Assembly: GCF_001591405.1 (NCBI RefSeq)
Contig: NZ_BCUV01000006.1
Location: forward strand, 828,835-892,834
Reading direction: 5' to 3'
DNA length: 64,000 nucleotides
Source of the DNA: Janibacter terrae NBRC 107853
Lineage (GTDB): Bacteria > Actinomycetota > Actinomycetes > Actinomycetales > Dermatophilaceae
The notes under the pieces were generated by a model, which had not been told where the DNA came from, made no database searches, and saw nothing but the letters and a program-made list of their open reading frames with translations. Numbering within the stretch: the first letter of the stretch is position 1; each line of letters opens with the position of its first letter. The position numbers were made by a program, and so were the translations under genes. Positions 16,923-26,389 of this stretch are shown here, piece by piece.

Positions 16923-17969
16923 ATGACCACCAGGGAGACCCCGCTCGAGCGGCACCGGCGCGTGCTGGCCGTCGCGGCCGACACGGACCACGTCATGAAC
17001 CATGCCGCCCTCCGCGCGATCGACGTCACCAGGCAGCAGGCGGCCCGCCAGGTCGCGGCCGGTCGGTGGGCGCGGCACGGCAGCCAGACCTTCGCCATGC
17101 ACACGGGCGAGCTGAGCTTCGAGGCACTGTGTCGCCGCGCGGTGTGGGAGGTCGGGGAGCGGGTCACGCTCGTCGACGGGGTCACCTCCCTTCGCCTCGC
17201 GGGCCTCAAGGGGTGGCAGGACGACGACGTGCACGTCTCGCTCCTGCACACCCACGACCCGAGTCCGCGCGGGGGCATCCGGATCCACAAGGTCATCCGC
17301 AGGACCGAAGGGGAGGCCCTCACCCTCGGCATCCCCCGCACCAGGCCCGCCGTCGCCGCGATCCGGGCGGCGCACTGGGCGGCGACAGACCGAGCGGCCG
17401 CGACGATCCTCGCGATGACGGCGCAGCAGCGCCTCGCTACCGGGTGGCAGCTGGTCGACGCTCAGCACGAGGTGCGGGGTCGCACTCGACGGGCCTTCAT
17501 CAAGCAGGTGGTGCGTGACGTCGCCGACGGCGCCCAGTCGCTCGGCGAGTTGGACTTCACGGCCGCCTGCCGCTCGCGTGGCCTGCCCGAGCCCACCCGT
17601 CAGGCCGTGCGCCGGGGCCGGGACGGTCGCGTCTACCTCGACGCGTACTTCGAGGAGTACGGCGTGGTGGTCGAGATCGACGGCGCGGGCCACCTGTGGG
17701 GGCTCACCGGTGTGGCCGACGCCCTGCGCGCCAACCAGGTCGTCATCGACGGGGACCGGGTGCTGCGGATCAACCTCATCGGGTGGCGGCTGGACGAGGA
17801 CGCCTTCATGGACCAGCTCACCTTCGCCCTCGGGTCCAACTGGGCACGGGACAACCTCGCGCGGTACCTGCGCGACCACCCGGACGTCACGCCCCCTCCC
17901 CCGATCCCGGCGCCGTCGCCTCGCCCCCGACGCCCGCGGGGCCAGGCCCCCCGGACCCGTTCGAGGTAA
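16923..17969 (+). CDS. DUF559 endonuclease-fold protein bracketed by palindromes
   Basis: A 348-residue protein with an N-terminal winged-helix-like region (HAALRAIDVTRQQAARQVAAGRW) and a C-terminal DUF559 PD-(D/E)XK domain. Candidate catalytic residues are E209 (LGELDF), D240 (VYLDAYF) and E251 with D253 (VVVEIDGAGH). A proline- and arginine-rich tail follows. It has the same two-domain plan as the gene at 5641-6621 but is diverged. The stop codon TAA is formed by the arm of the first of two tandem palindromes (TTCGAGGTAA), so the gene ends inside the repeat. An inverted copy lies 95 bp before the start. No partner gene is adjacent. Function unknown. Confidence 0.78.
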   Translation: MTTRETPLERHRRVLAVAADTDHVMNHAALRAIDVTRQQAARQVAAGRWARHGSQTFAMHTGELSFEALCRRAVWEVGERVTLVDGVTSLRLAGLKGWQDDDVHVSLLHTHDPSPRGGIRIHKVIRRTEGEALTLGIPRTRPAVAAIRAAHWAATDRAAATILAMTAQQRLATGWQLVDAQHEVRGRTRRAFIKQVVRDVADGAQSLGELDFTAACRSRGLPEPTRQAVRRGRDGRVYLDAYFEEYGVVVEIDGAGHLWGLTGVADALRANQVVIDGDRVLRINLIGWRLDEDAFMDQLTFALGSNWARDNLARYLRDHPDVTPPPPIPAPSPRPRRPRGQAPRTRSR

Positions 17970-18017
17970 AACCGGTCGAAGGGTGAGCGACCGGATAGCC
18001 GGTCGGAGATACCTCGA
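17960..18017. repeat. Palindromic element at the 3' end of the second DUF559 gene, copy 1
   Basis: Arms TTCGAGGTA and TACCTCGA with inner GACCGG-atag-CCGGTC and GGTCGAAGGGTGAGCGACCG. It supplies the stop codon of the upstream gene. Inverted relative to 16769-16828. Confidence 0.9.
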
Positions 18018-18033
18018 CCCATTGGGCCGCTCA

Positions 18034-18092
18034 TTCGAGGTATCAGGGGTCGAAGGGTGAGCGACCGGATAGGCGTCCCCGAATACCTCGAA
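18034..18092. repeat. Palindromic element at the 3' end of the second DUF559 gene, copy 2
   Basis: Arms TTCGAGGTA and TACCTCGAA enclose TCAGGGGTCGAAGGGTGAGC and GACCGGATAG. The inner stem is partly lost (GGCGTCCC replaces the partner of GACCGG). It ends eight bases from the rmlB stop, between convergent genes. Confidence 0.9.
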
Positions 18093-18100
18093 CGGGCAGC

Positions 18101-20483
<2,383 letters not shown>

Positions 20484-20631
20484 GCAGCGAGGCTATCGGC
20501 GCGGAGCTGCCGAAGGCCGGGCCCGGCCCCCTTCGACCGTGGTGTCGTCGTGACCCGGGACGCCGTCGTGCCGACCGGCGTGGGCAGGGTGAAGGACGGG
20601 GGGCGGGGCGGCGGCCTCCGGCAGACCGGCC

Positions 20632-20895
20632 TCAGCTGCGCGGAGGTGAGCGCTCCCGGGCCCAGGGCTCGATGGGCGGCGGGTGGAGCGTCGGTCCGGG
20701 GACGTCGTCCTCGGGGGTCAGTGCCACCCGCTCGCGGTCGCGTCCACCCCTGGCGCAGGCGGTCTCGGCTGGAGGGTCGGAGTCGATGACCGCGTCGAGC
20801 TCCAGGAGCAGCAACTCGTCATCGCCGAGGACCTCCAGGAACCGCTCCACGGCTGCCTCGGTGAGGTCGTCCTGCGGGATCGTGCCGGCGAGCAC
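20632..20895 (-). CDS. Hypothetical protein downstream of hsp20
   Basis: An 87-residue reading frame with GTG start at 20895, 12 bases after the hsp20 stop on the same strand. The first 45 residues form an acidic Leu-rich helix (AAVERFLEVLGDDELLLLELDAVI) and the C-terminus is Pro- and Arg-rich. It is probably co-transcribed with hsp20. No family recognised, and it may be a chance open frame. Confidence 0.4.
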   Translation of the reverse strand: MLAGTIPQDDLTEAAVERFLEVLGDDELLLLELDAVIDSDPPAETACARGGRDRERVALTPEDDVPGPTLHPPPIEPWARERSPPRS

Positions 20896-20907
20896 GGCGC
20901 ACCTCGC

Positions 20908-21357
20908 TCAGGCGTCGATCGCCTGCTGGCCCTCACCGCGGCCGGCAGCGATCTCGATCTTGCGGGGCTTGGCCTGCTCGGCGACCGGGATCCGCAGGGT
21001 GAGCACGCCGGCGTCGTACGAGGCCTCGATGTGCTGGGTGTCGAGGTTGTCGCCGAGGACGAGCTGCCGGCTGAAGGTCCCCCTGCGGCGCTCCGCCGCG
21101 ATCATCTCCTGGTCCCCGCTCCTCGCCGGCCGCTCGGCCGTCACGGTGACGACATTGCGCTCGACGTCGAGGTCGATGTCCTGCGAGGCGAGTCCGGGCA
21201 GGTCGAACTCGACGATGAAGGTCTCGCCCTCACGCCACGCGTCCATGGGCATCGCCGTGGGAGCCAGGCTCCCGTCACCGCGAAACAGCTGCTGAGTGAC
21301 GCGGTCGAGCTCCCGGAACGGATCGGTGCGCATCAGCATCTGTGCCATCGTGTCCAA
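20908..21357 (-). CDS. hsp20: Hsp20/alpha-crystallin small heat-shock protein
   Basis: A 149-residue ATP-independent holdase. The start [19 protein letters not shown] is typical of actinobacterial Hsp20. The alpha-crystallin domain spans about 45-135 with [30 protein letters not shown] and [14 protein letters not shown], the last containing the conserved [12 protein letters not shown] motif. The ribosome site is GGAAGGAG, 10 bases before ATG. It is divergent from a HspR-like MerR regulator, and a perfect inverted repeat lies in the shared gap. Confidence 0.95.
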   Translation of the reverse strand: MDTMAQMLMRTDPFRELDRVTQQLFRGDGSLAPTAMPMDAWREGETFIVEFDLPGLASQDIDLDVERNVVTVTAERPARSGDQEMIAAERRRGTFSRQLVLGDNLDTQHIEASYDAGVLTLRIPVAEQAKPRKIEIAAGRGEGQQAIDA

Positions 21358-21376
21358 CTCCTTCCCTCGTGCTGGG

Positions 21377-21397
21377 CCACCACCTGATCTGTGGTGG
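21377..21397. promoter_or_regulatory. Inverted repeat in the hsp20/merR intergenic region
   Basis: The perfect repeat CCACCAC-ctgatct-GTGGTGG lies 20 bases upstream of the hsp20 start, and an AT-rich stretch (GATAGATTTTTTATAGCAAG, 21402-21421) stands next to it in an otherwise GC-rich window. Either an operator for the divergent MerR regulator or a 5'-leader hairpin would fit. It does not match the HAIR consensus of HspR. Confidence 0.5.
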
Positions 21398-21454
21398 CGG
21401 TGATAGATTTTTTATAGCAAGATCGAGCGAGACACACAAGACCCGAGGAGCGAG

Positions 21455-21742
21455 ATGACGGCGACTGATCCGGCACGTGGGGTGTACGGGATCTCGGTGG
21501 CGGCGGACCTGGTGGGCATGGGCTCGCAGCAGCTGCGCTGGTACGAGACGCAGGGGCTGCTGAGCCCCGACCGCACGCCCGGAGGCACCCGGCGCTACAG
21601 CGACGACGACCTGACGCGCCTGCGCCGCATCGACGCGCTCCTCGACGCCGGGCTCAACACCGCCGGCGTCGCGATGGTCATCGAGCTGCAGGACGAGATC
21701 GACGACCTCAACGAGGAGCTCACCCGAGCACGACAGCCCTGA
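21455..21742 (+). CDS. MerR-family regulator, HspR-like
   Basis: A 95-residue regulator. Its HTH reads GISVAADLVGMGSQQLRWYE, followed by the wing TPGGTRRYSDDDLTRLRRI and an acidic helical tail (ELQDEIDDLNEEL). This resembles HspR, which represses chaperone genes in actinobacteria, but it lacks a long C-terminal extension. It is divergent from hsp20, which is the likely target. The next small gene starts 21 bases after its stop. Confidence 0.88.
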   Translation: MTATDPARGVYGISVAADLVGMGSQQLRWYETQGLLSPDRTPGGTRRYSDDDLTRLRRIDALLDAGLNTAGVAMVIELQDEIDDLNEELTRARQP

Positions 21743-21763
21743 CACCCCTGGAAGGACACGGAT

Positions 21764-22009
21764 GTGGACACCCGAGCGCTCCCCTTCCCGCCGGCCCGTG
21801 GCGCGGACCGGCACGACACGCGGGACATCGGCACGCCCGCGACACCGCTGGACTCCCTCACCGTGCGGGAGCTGATCGCGCGGCTCGCCCGGACCGAGGA
21901 CCAGCTCAACCTCGCGCGGCTGCAGGACGGTGCGGGTGGATCGGAACCGGTCGGCCACCTGCTGAGCGAACAGCTGGAGATCATCAGCGAGCTGCGACGA
22001 CGCCATTGA
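21764..22009 (+). CDS. Small hypothetical protein in the heat-shock module
   Basis: An 81-residue protein with GTG start at 21764, preceded by GGAAGGACACGG. The N-terminal half is Pro- and Ala-rich. The C-terminal half is a predicted helix with [23 protein letters not shown] and [17 protein letters not shown]. It is probably co-transcribed with the MerR gene. Not recognised. Confidence 0.6.
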   Translation: MDTRALPFPPARGADRHDTRDIGTPATPLDSLTVRELIARLARTEDQLNLARLQDGAGGSEPVGHLLSEQLEIISELRRRH

Positions 22010-22037
22010 CACCGGTCGAGGGCCTACGCTCGGGCTC

Positions 22038-22898
22038 ATGCGCGGGATCATCCTCGCCGGGGGGACGGGTTCCCGGCTGCACCCCATCACCCTCGCCGTC
22101 TCCAAGCAGCTCCTGCCGGTCTACGACAAGCCGATGATCTACTACCCGCTCAGCACGCTGATGCTGGCGGGGATCCGCGACATCCTCGTCATCACGACGC
22201 CGCAGGACGCGCCCCAGTTCGAGCGGCTGCTCGGGGACGGGAGCCAGCTGGGCGTGTCGATCACCTTCGCGCAGCAGCCGAGCCCGGACGGGCTCGCGCA
22301 GGCCTTCCTCATCGGTGAGGAGCACCTCGCGGGCGGGCCCGCAGGGCTCGTGCTCGGCGACAACATCTTCTACGGGCCGGGTCTGGGCACGCAGCTGCGG
22401 CACTACGCGCACATCGAGGGTGCGGCGGTCTTCGGGTACCAGGTCGTCAACCCGCACGACTACGGCGTGGTCGACTTCGACGACGAAGGGAGGGCCCTGC
22501 ACCTGGAGGAGAAGCCGGCCAACCCGCGCAGCCGGTTCGCCGTGCCGGGTCTGTACTTCTACGACGAGACCGTCGTCGAGCGGGCCCGCGGGCTGCGCCC
22601 GTCAGCACGTGGCGAGCTGGAGATCACCGACCTCAACCGCACGTACCTGGACGAAGGGAGGCTGCAGGTCGAGGTCCTGCCTCGCGGCACCGCGTGGCTC
22701 GACACCGGCACCTTCGCCTCCCTCAACGACGCCAGCAACTACGTGCGCACGCTCGAGAACCGGCAGGGCCTGAAGATCGGCTGCCCCGAGGAGGTCGCCT
22801 GGCGGATGGGCTTCATCGACGACGCCGCCCTCCGCGAGCGCGCCGAGCCCCTGGTCAAGAGCAGCTACGGCGCCTACCTCCTCGACCTGCTGGCCTGA
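22038..22898 (+). CDS. rmlA: Glucose-1-phosphate thymidylyltransferase
   Basis: First step of dTDP-L-rhamnose synthesis: glucose-1-phosphate + dTTP gives dTDP-glucose + PPi. The 286 residues match RmlA length. The N-terminus [16 protein letters not shown] is the nucleotide-binding signature, followed by [25 protein letters not shown] and VVDFDDEGR. The gene stands apart from rmlB and rmlCD and on the opposite strand. It is followed at once by a repeat array. Confidence 0.96.
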   Translation: MRGIILAGGTGSRLHPITLAVSKQLLPVYDKPMIYYPLSTLMLAGIRDILVITTPQDAPQFERLLGDGSQLGVSITFAQQPSPDGLAQAFLIGEEHLAGGPAGLVLGDNIFYGPGLGTQLRHYAHIEGAAVFGYQVVNPHDYGVVDFDDEGRALHLEEKPANPRSRFAVPGLYFYDETVVERARGLRPSARGELEITDLNRTYLDEGRLQVEVLPRGTAWLDTGTFASLNDASNYVRTLENRQGLKIGCPEEVAWRMGFIDDAALRERAEPLVKSSYGAYLLDLLA

Positions 22899-22916
22899 CC
22901 CCCGCTCCCAACCCTT

Positions 22917-23140
22917 CACCGCTCCCTGAGGAGCTCGCGCCCCCCTCACCGTTCCCTGAGGAGCTCGCGCACTGCTCACCGCTCCCTGAGGAGCTCGCGC
23001 AGCGCTCACCGCTCCCTGAGGAGCTCGCGCACTGCTCACCGCTCCCTGAGGAGCTCGCGCACTGCTCACCGCTCCCTGAGGAGCTCGCGCACTGCTCACC
23101 GCTCCCTGAGGAGCTCGCGCAGCGAGCGTCTCGAAGGGGG
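22917..23140. repeat. REP-like palindrome array, family B, with a 30-bp tandem period
   Basis: Seven units begin at exact 30-base steps from 22921 to 23101. Each reads GCTCCCTGAGGAGCTCGCGC then a short variable end such as ACTGCTCACC. Only the last unit is full length (AGCGAGCGTCTCGAAGGGGG). The full core GCTCGC-tgc-GCGAGC is the family-A hairpin with a compensating base-pair change. The array ends eight bases from the stop of the next minus-strand gene. Confidence 0.95.
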
Positions 23141-23147
23141 CACCCCC

Positions 23148-23363
23148 TCACTCAGACCCGACGATGACTCGAAAGAGCGAGGCGAGGTGGTCGCAGCGGT
23201 CCGGCGTGGCCCCAGGGGCGACGACGGAAGGGTCGTGCGTGGCGATGAGCAGCTCGTTGACGATGATCCACAGGGTGAGCAGTGCGTCCTCGAGGTCTCC
23301 GGACTCCTCAGCGCTCACCAGCAGGTCTCGTAGGCCCGGCTCCGCCGCGACCACGGCGGCCAC
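23148..23363 (-). CDS. Hypothetical protein, possibly the frameshifted 3' part of the upstream gene
   Basis: A 71-residue frame from GTG 23363, helical and acidic (LLVSAEESGDLEDALLTLWIIVNELLIATHD). It overlaps the end of the zinc-ribbon-like frame at 23315-23650 in a different phase. The composition is protein-like while the overlapping C-terminus of the other frame (WPPWSRRSRAYETCW) is not, so one ancestral gene broken by a frameshift is a reasonable reading. Its stop lies eight bases from the family-B repeat array. No family recognised. Confidence 0.4.
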   Translation of the reverse strand: MAAVVAAEPGLRDLLVSAEESGDLEDALLTLWIIVNELLIATHDPSVVAPGATPDRCDHLASLFRVIVGSE

Positions 23364-23650
23364 CCGGCTCGACGGTGACCGGCTGCGTGCTGGGATCGGG
23401 CGAAACCGACGATGCGACCCAGTTCGGCCAGTGGCACGGGACTGGCGGGCCCGTGCGAGGCAAGGAGGACCAAGGACGACCTCGCGTACTCACCGAAGCG
23501 CGCCGGGAGCAGCAGGCACACGCCCGGACACCCGGGGCACGAGTGGTAGCCCTCGAAGAGAGGCGCGGGAGAGGAGGAAGCGACACCGGTGACCCGGTAG
23601 CAGCGTGAGCACCACCAGAGGGCCGCTTCGCCCTCGCCATCGCCCACCAT
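23315..23650 (-). CDS. Zinc-ribbon-like hypothetical protein
   Basis: A 111-residue frame with ATG 23650 and a strong ribosome site (AAGGAG, 6 bases). Two cysteine pairs, CSRC near residue 14 and CPGC near 38, suggest a zinc ribbon, followed by LLLPARFGEYARSSLVLLASHG and LAELGRIVGFARSQ. The C-terminal 20 residues look out of frame. It may continue in the overlapping frame at 23148-23363 if a one-base change occurred. REP-like family-B copies stand on both sides (22917-23140 and 23763-23849). Confidence 0.45.
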   Translation of the reverse strand: MVGDGEGEAALWWCSRCYRVTGVASSSPAPLFEGYHSCPGCPGVCLLLPARFGEYARSSLVLLASHGPASPVPLAELGRIVGFARSQHAAGHRRAGWPPWSRRSRAYETCW

Positions 23651-24204
23651 GCCGTCTCCTTCGCCACGGACACCGGCTGCGGGAGTACCCAAACACGACA
23701 GAAAGAACCACATCTGCGGGGTGGTCTGCGTCACGGCGCGCCGTGCCCTCAGGATCTCGGCTTTACGCTCCCTGAGGAGCTCACCTCCACGCTCACCCCC
23801 ACGCTCCCTGATGAGCTCGCGCAGTGAGCGTCTCGAATGGCCCTCACCCACGCGCGCCGCCGCCACCGCCTCACCCATACTGCCGCTCGACCGCCGCGGC
23901 CACCTCGGCTGCCATCCGGGTCGCAGACCTCCTGCGGCTGCCAGTGGGGTCGGCGACGTCGTCCGCTCCCTCTGCGACGCCGCTGACTCCCCCCTCGCGC
24001 GCCAGCTGCGAAGGGAGCACCGCTGGGGTCGACGGGATCGCCCACGAGCGCCATCGTCCCGGCGCTCGAGACCTCGAAGGTACCCGGCCGAACCTCGTCA
24101 AGCCGTGCTGGAGGTCCAGATGCACGTAGGGACCTTGGGCGCGATCTCCGCCGCCGTATGCTGATTCCGCCTCAACGCACCCGGATCTTCGGAGCCCCTC
24201 TCAC
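23651..24204. other. Gene-poor stretch with repeat remnants and a possible broken phosphatase gene
   Basis: It contains family-B repeat fragments at 23763-23849. A minus-strand frame at 23871-24125 ends DDVADPTGSRRRSATRMAAEVAAAV, which resembles the C-terminus of a low-molecular-weight tyrosine phosphatase, with ALVGDPVDP in a neighbouring phase. No N-terminal CTGNICRS motif is visible, so at most a degraded fragment is present. Such phosphatases are common beside polysaccharide loci. Confidence 0.3.
23763..23849. repeat. Family-B REP-like copies, second cluster
   Basis: Two degenerate copies in the same orientation as 22917-23140: ACGCTCCCTGAGGAGCTCAC, then CGCTCCCTGATGAGCTCGCG continuing CAGTGAGCGTCTCGAATGGC. 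Confidence 0.85.
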
Positions 24205-26286
24205 ATGCCGCGTCACCGTATCGCTGCCCTCCGAGGACTCCGGCGGAGGCGTCGGACCACCTGGCTCGCGATCGCGATCGTCCTTCTGCTCGCGCTCGTC
24301 GCGGCGGTCGCCTTGACCGTCGACCGGACCGACCAGCGGACCGGCATGGAGCCCACGAACGAGTGGCGAACACCACTGGACAGCGAGGCCCGGACCAAGA
24401 CGAGCGCGGCGCTCGTCGTCGACGGTCGACCCAAGCTCGCGGCCGTCGTCTCGGGAGGGCCCGCAGAGCTCCAGGTGCTCGACGTCGAAACAGGAGAGGT
24501 GGACAGCGCGGTCGGCCTGCCGGGCATGGTGAGCGGCGAAGCCATCGCCGTGGGCGGAGACGGCCACATCTACGTCGGAGGGGACTCCGGGCACGTCTTC
24601 CGGTACTCGCCCGGGTCGGCCACCGCGGATGATCTGGGCGCGGCCACTCCAGGCACGACCAACATCTTCGACATGTCCGTCGCACCGGACGGCTCGGTCT
24701 GGGGTGGCAGCTACCCGACGGGGGAGTTGTGGCACCTCGACCCGGCCTCGGGGAGGATCGACAACCTCGGGCAGGTCCGACCGGGAGCGACCTACGCCCG
24801 CAGCGTGACGGTCGACGGCCGCTACGCATACGTCGCGGTGGGCGCGACCCGCCCCGAGATCATCCGGGTCGACGTCCGTGACCCGGCCAGCAAGACACGG
24901 ATCGCCCTGCCCGAGCCCTTGACCGCCGGGATCATCAGCGAGGTGCGGGTCCTGGGCAACTTCCTCGCCGTGCGGCTCCCGTCGGGCTCGACCGCGAACG
25001 GGACGACGCACCCCGCGCAGCGACGCCTGTACGACCTGCGTCGCGGGTCGTGGGACGTCCCGGCGAATGTCACCGGGCAGTCCCCCTCCCCTGTCGACAG
25101 TCGCGGCGAGTTCCACTACGTCGCCGACGGCCAGCTGTGGGGGGTCAGCGCCACGACGGGCACGAAGCGCGCGATGGCCTCCGTCGGAGCAGCCGTCGGC
25201 CGGGATCGTCACATCGTCCACGGGGGCTTCGGCGACGACACGGCTGACTGGATGCTCACCTTCGTCCCGCAGTCCCAGGAGATCAAGGCGGTCAACCTCA
25301 CGACCTTCGACCAGCGCACCCTCCCCGCTCGGCTGCAGCCTGTGCCGATGGCCATCAAGTCACTCTCGGCCGGGGACGACGGACGCGTCTTCGTCGGCGG
25401 GTTCGGCGGTGCGAGCCTGGCCATCGTCAATCTTCGTACCGGCGCGACGACCCACTTGCCGCGACGGCCGACGCCCCCCGGTCCGGGGACCATCGGGGAG
25501 ATCGAGGGAACGATCGCGCACGGCCGCTACCAGTACCTCGGCTCCTACACCGGCGGCAAGATCTTCCGGTACGACCGCTCGCGGCCGTGGGTCGACGGGA
25601 CGAATCCCCAGCTCATCGCGAGCCTCGGCTCCTCCCACGGCCAGGACCGACCCGTGGCATGGGCCACGGCTGGACCACGGACCCTCTTCGGCACGATCCC
25701 CACGTACGGCGAGGTCGGAGGTGGTCTCGGGGTCATCCACTCCGACCAGGCCGACCCCACCTTCGTGCGCAACGTCGTCCCCGAGCAGTCCGTCGTCGCA
25801 CTGACCGCCGTCGGCGACGTGGCCTACGGGGGCACCTCGCGTTGGGGAGGACTTGGTGCGCCCCCGTCCACCGGCGACGCCAAGGTCTTTGCCTATGACA
25901 CACGGCTGGGTCGGAAGCTGTGGGAGGTCGCACCCGAACCGGGCGCCCAGTCGTTCGGCTCGATCGTCGCCGACGACTCGGGTCGGCTCTGGGTCGCCGG
26001 CTCAGGCACCCTCTACCAGCTGGATCGACGGACGGGGGCAACGCTCCGCAAGGTCACCGTGCACCCCCCTTCGCTGGCCGCGCGCCCCACCTACGCCTCC
26101 TCGGCACTGGTGGTCCACGAGGGCGCGATCTACTTCCAGTCGGGCGACAAGATCCACGCGGTCGACCCGGACACCCTCGACGTGACGACGGTGGTCCCCT
26201 CCGGAGTGACCGCGCCCCGGTTGGCCGTCGTCGACCACCAGCTGGTCTACCCGGCCGGCACACGCCTGAAAACCGTCATGCTGTGA
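24205..26286 (+). CDS. Membrane-anchored beta-propeller protein of the polysaccharide locus
   Basis: A 693-residue protein with an Arg-rich cytoplasmic start and one membrane helix (about 19-38, WLAIAIVLLLALVAAVAL). The rest is predicted outside the cell. Blade-like repeats of 40-50 residues recur, including HIYVGGDSGHVFRYSPG, SVWGGSYPTGELWHLDP, RVFVGGFGGASLAIV, YLGSYTGGKIFRYD and KIHAVDPDTLDV, a PQQ- or WD-like beta-propeller. The C-terminal propeller of the gene at 30484-33447 is a close paralogue (shared GQSPSPVDS and GGTSRWGGLG). No catalytic signature was seen. Glycan binding or surface assembly is inferred from context. Confidence 0.72.
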   Translation: MPRHRIAALRGLRRRRRTTWLAIAIVLLLALVAAVALTVDRTDQRTGMEPTNEWRTPLDSEARTKTSAALVVDGRPKLAAVVSGGPAELQVLDVETGEVDSAVGLPGMVSGEAIAVGGDGHIYVGGDSGHVFRYSPGSATADDLGAATPGTTNIFDMSVAPDGSVWGGSYPTGELWHLDPASGRIDNLGQVRPGATYARSVTVDGRYAYVAVGATRPEIIRVDVRDPASKTRIALPEPLTAGIISEVRVLGNFLAVRLPSGSTANGTTHPAQRRLYDLRRGSWDVPANVTGQSPSPVDSRGEFHYVADGQLWGVSATTGTKRAMASVGAAVGRDRHIVHGGFGDDTADWMLTFVPQSQEIKAVNLTTFDQRTLPARLQPVPMAIKSLSAGDDGRVFVGGFGGASLAIVNLRTGATTHLPRRPTPPGPGTIGEIEGTIAHGRYQYLGSYTGGKIFRYDRSRPWVDGTNPQLIASLGSSHGQDRPVAWATAGPRTLFGTIPTYGEVGGGLGVIHSDQADPTFVRNVVPEQSVVALTAVGDVAYGGTSRWGGLGAPPSTGDAKVFAYDTRLGRKLWEVAPEPGAQSFGSIVADDSGRLWVAGSGTLYQLDRRTGATLRKVTVHPPSLAARPTYASSALVVHEGAIYFQSGDKIHAVDPDTLDVTTVVPSGVTAPRLAVVDHQLVYPAGTRLKTVML

Positions 26287-26389
26287 CCGTCCTCAGCGCC
26301 CGTACGCTCCTGCGAGCCGCCGGCGACTCACAACATCTGCCACACTCGCCACAGGGGTTTGTGATCCTGTGCAGACGAAGGGAGGGGAC

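Noticed and set aside
22917..23140. CRISPR array, because of the exact 30-bp period
   Set aside because: Units are contiguous with almost identical sequence and no unique spacers, and no cas genes are nearby. They are truncated copies of a palindrome found elsewhere in the window.
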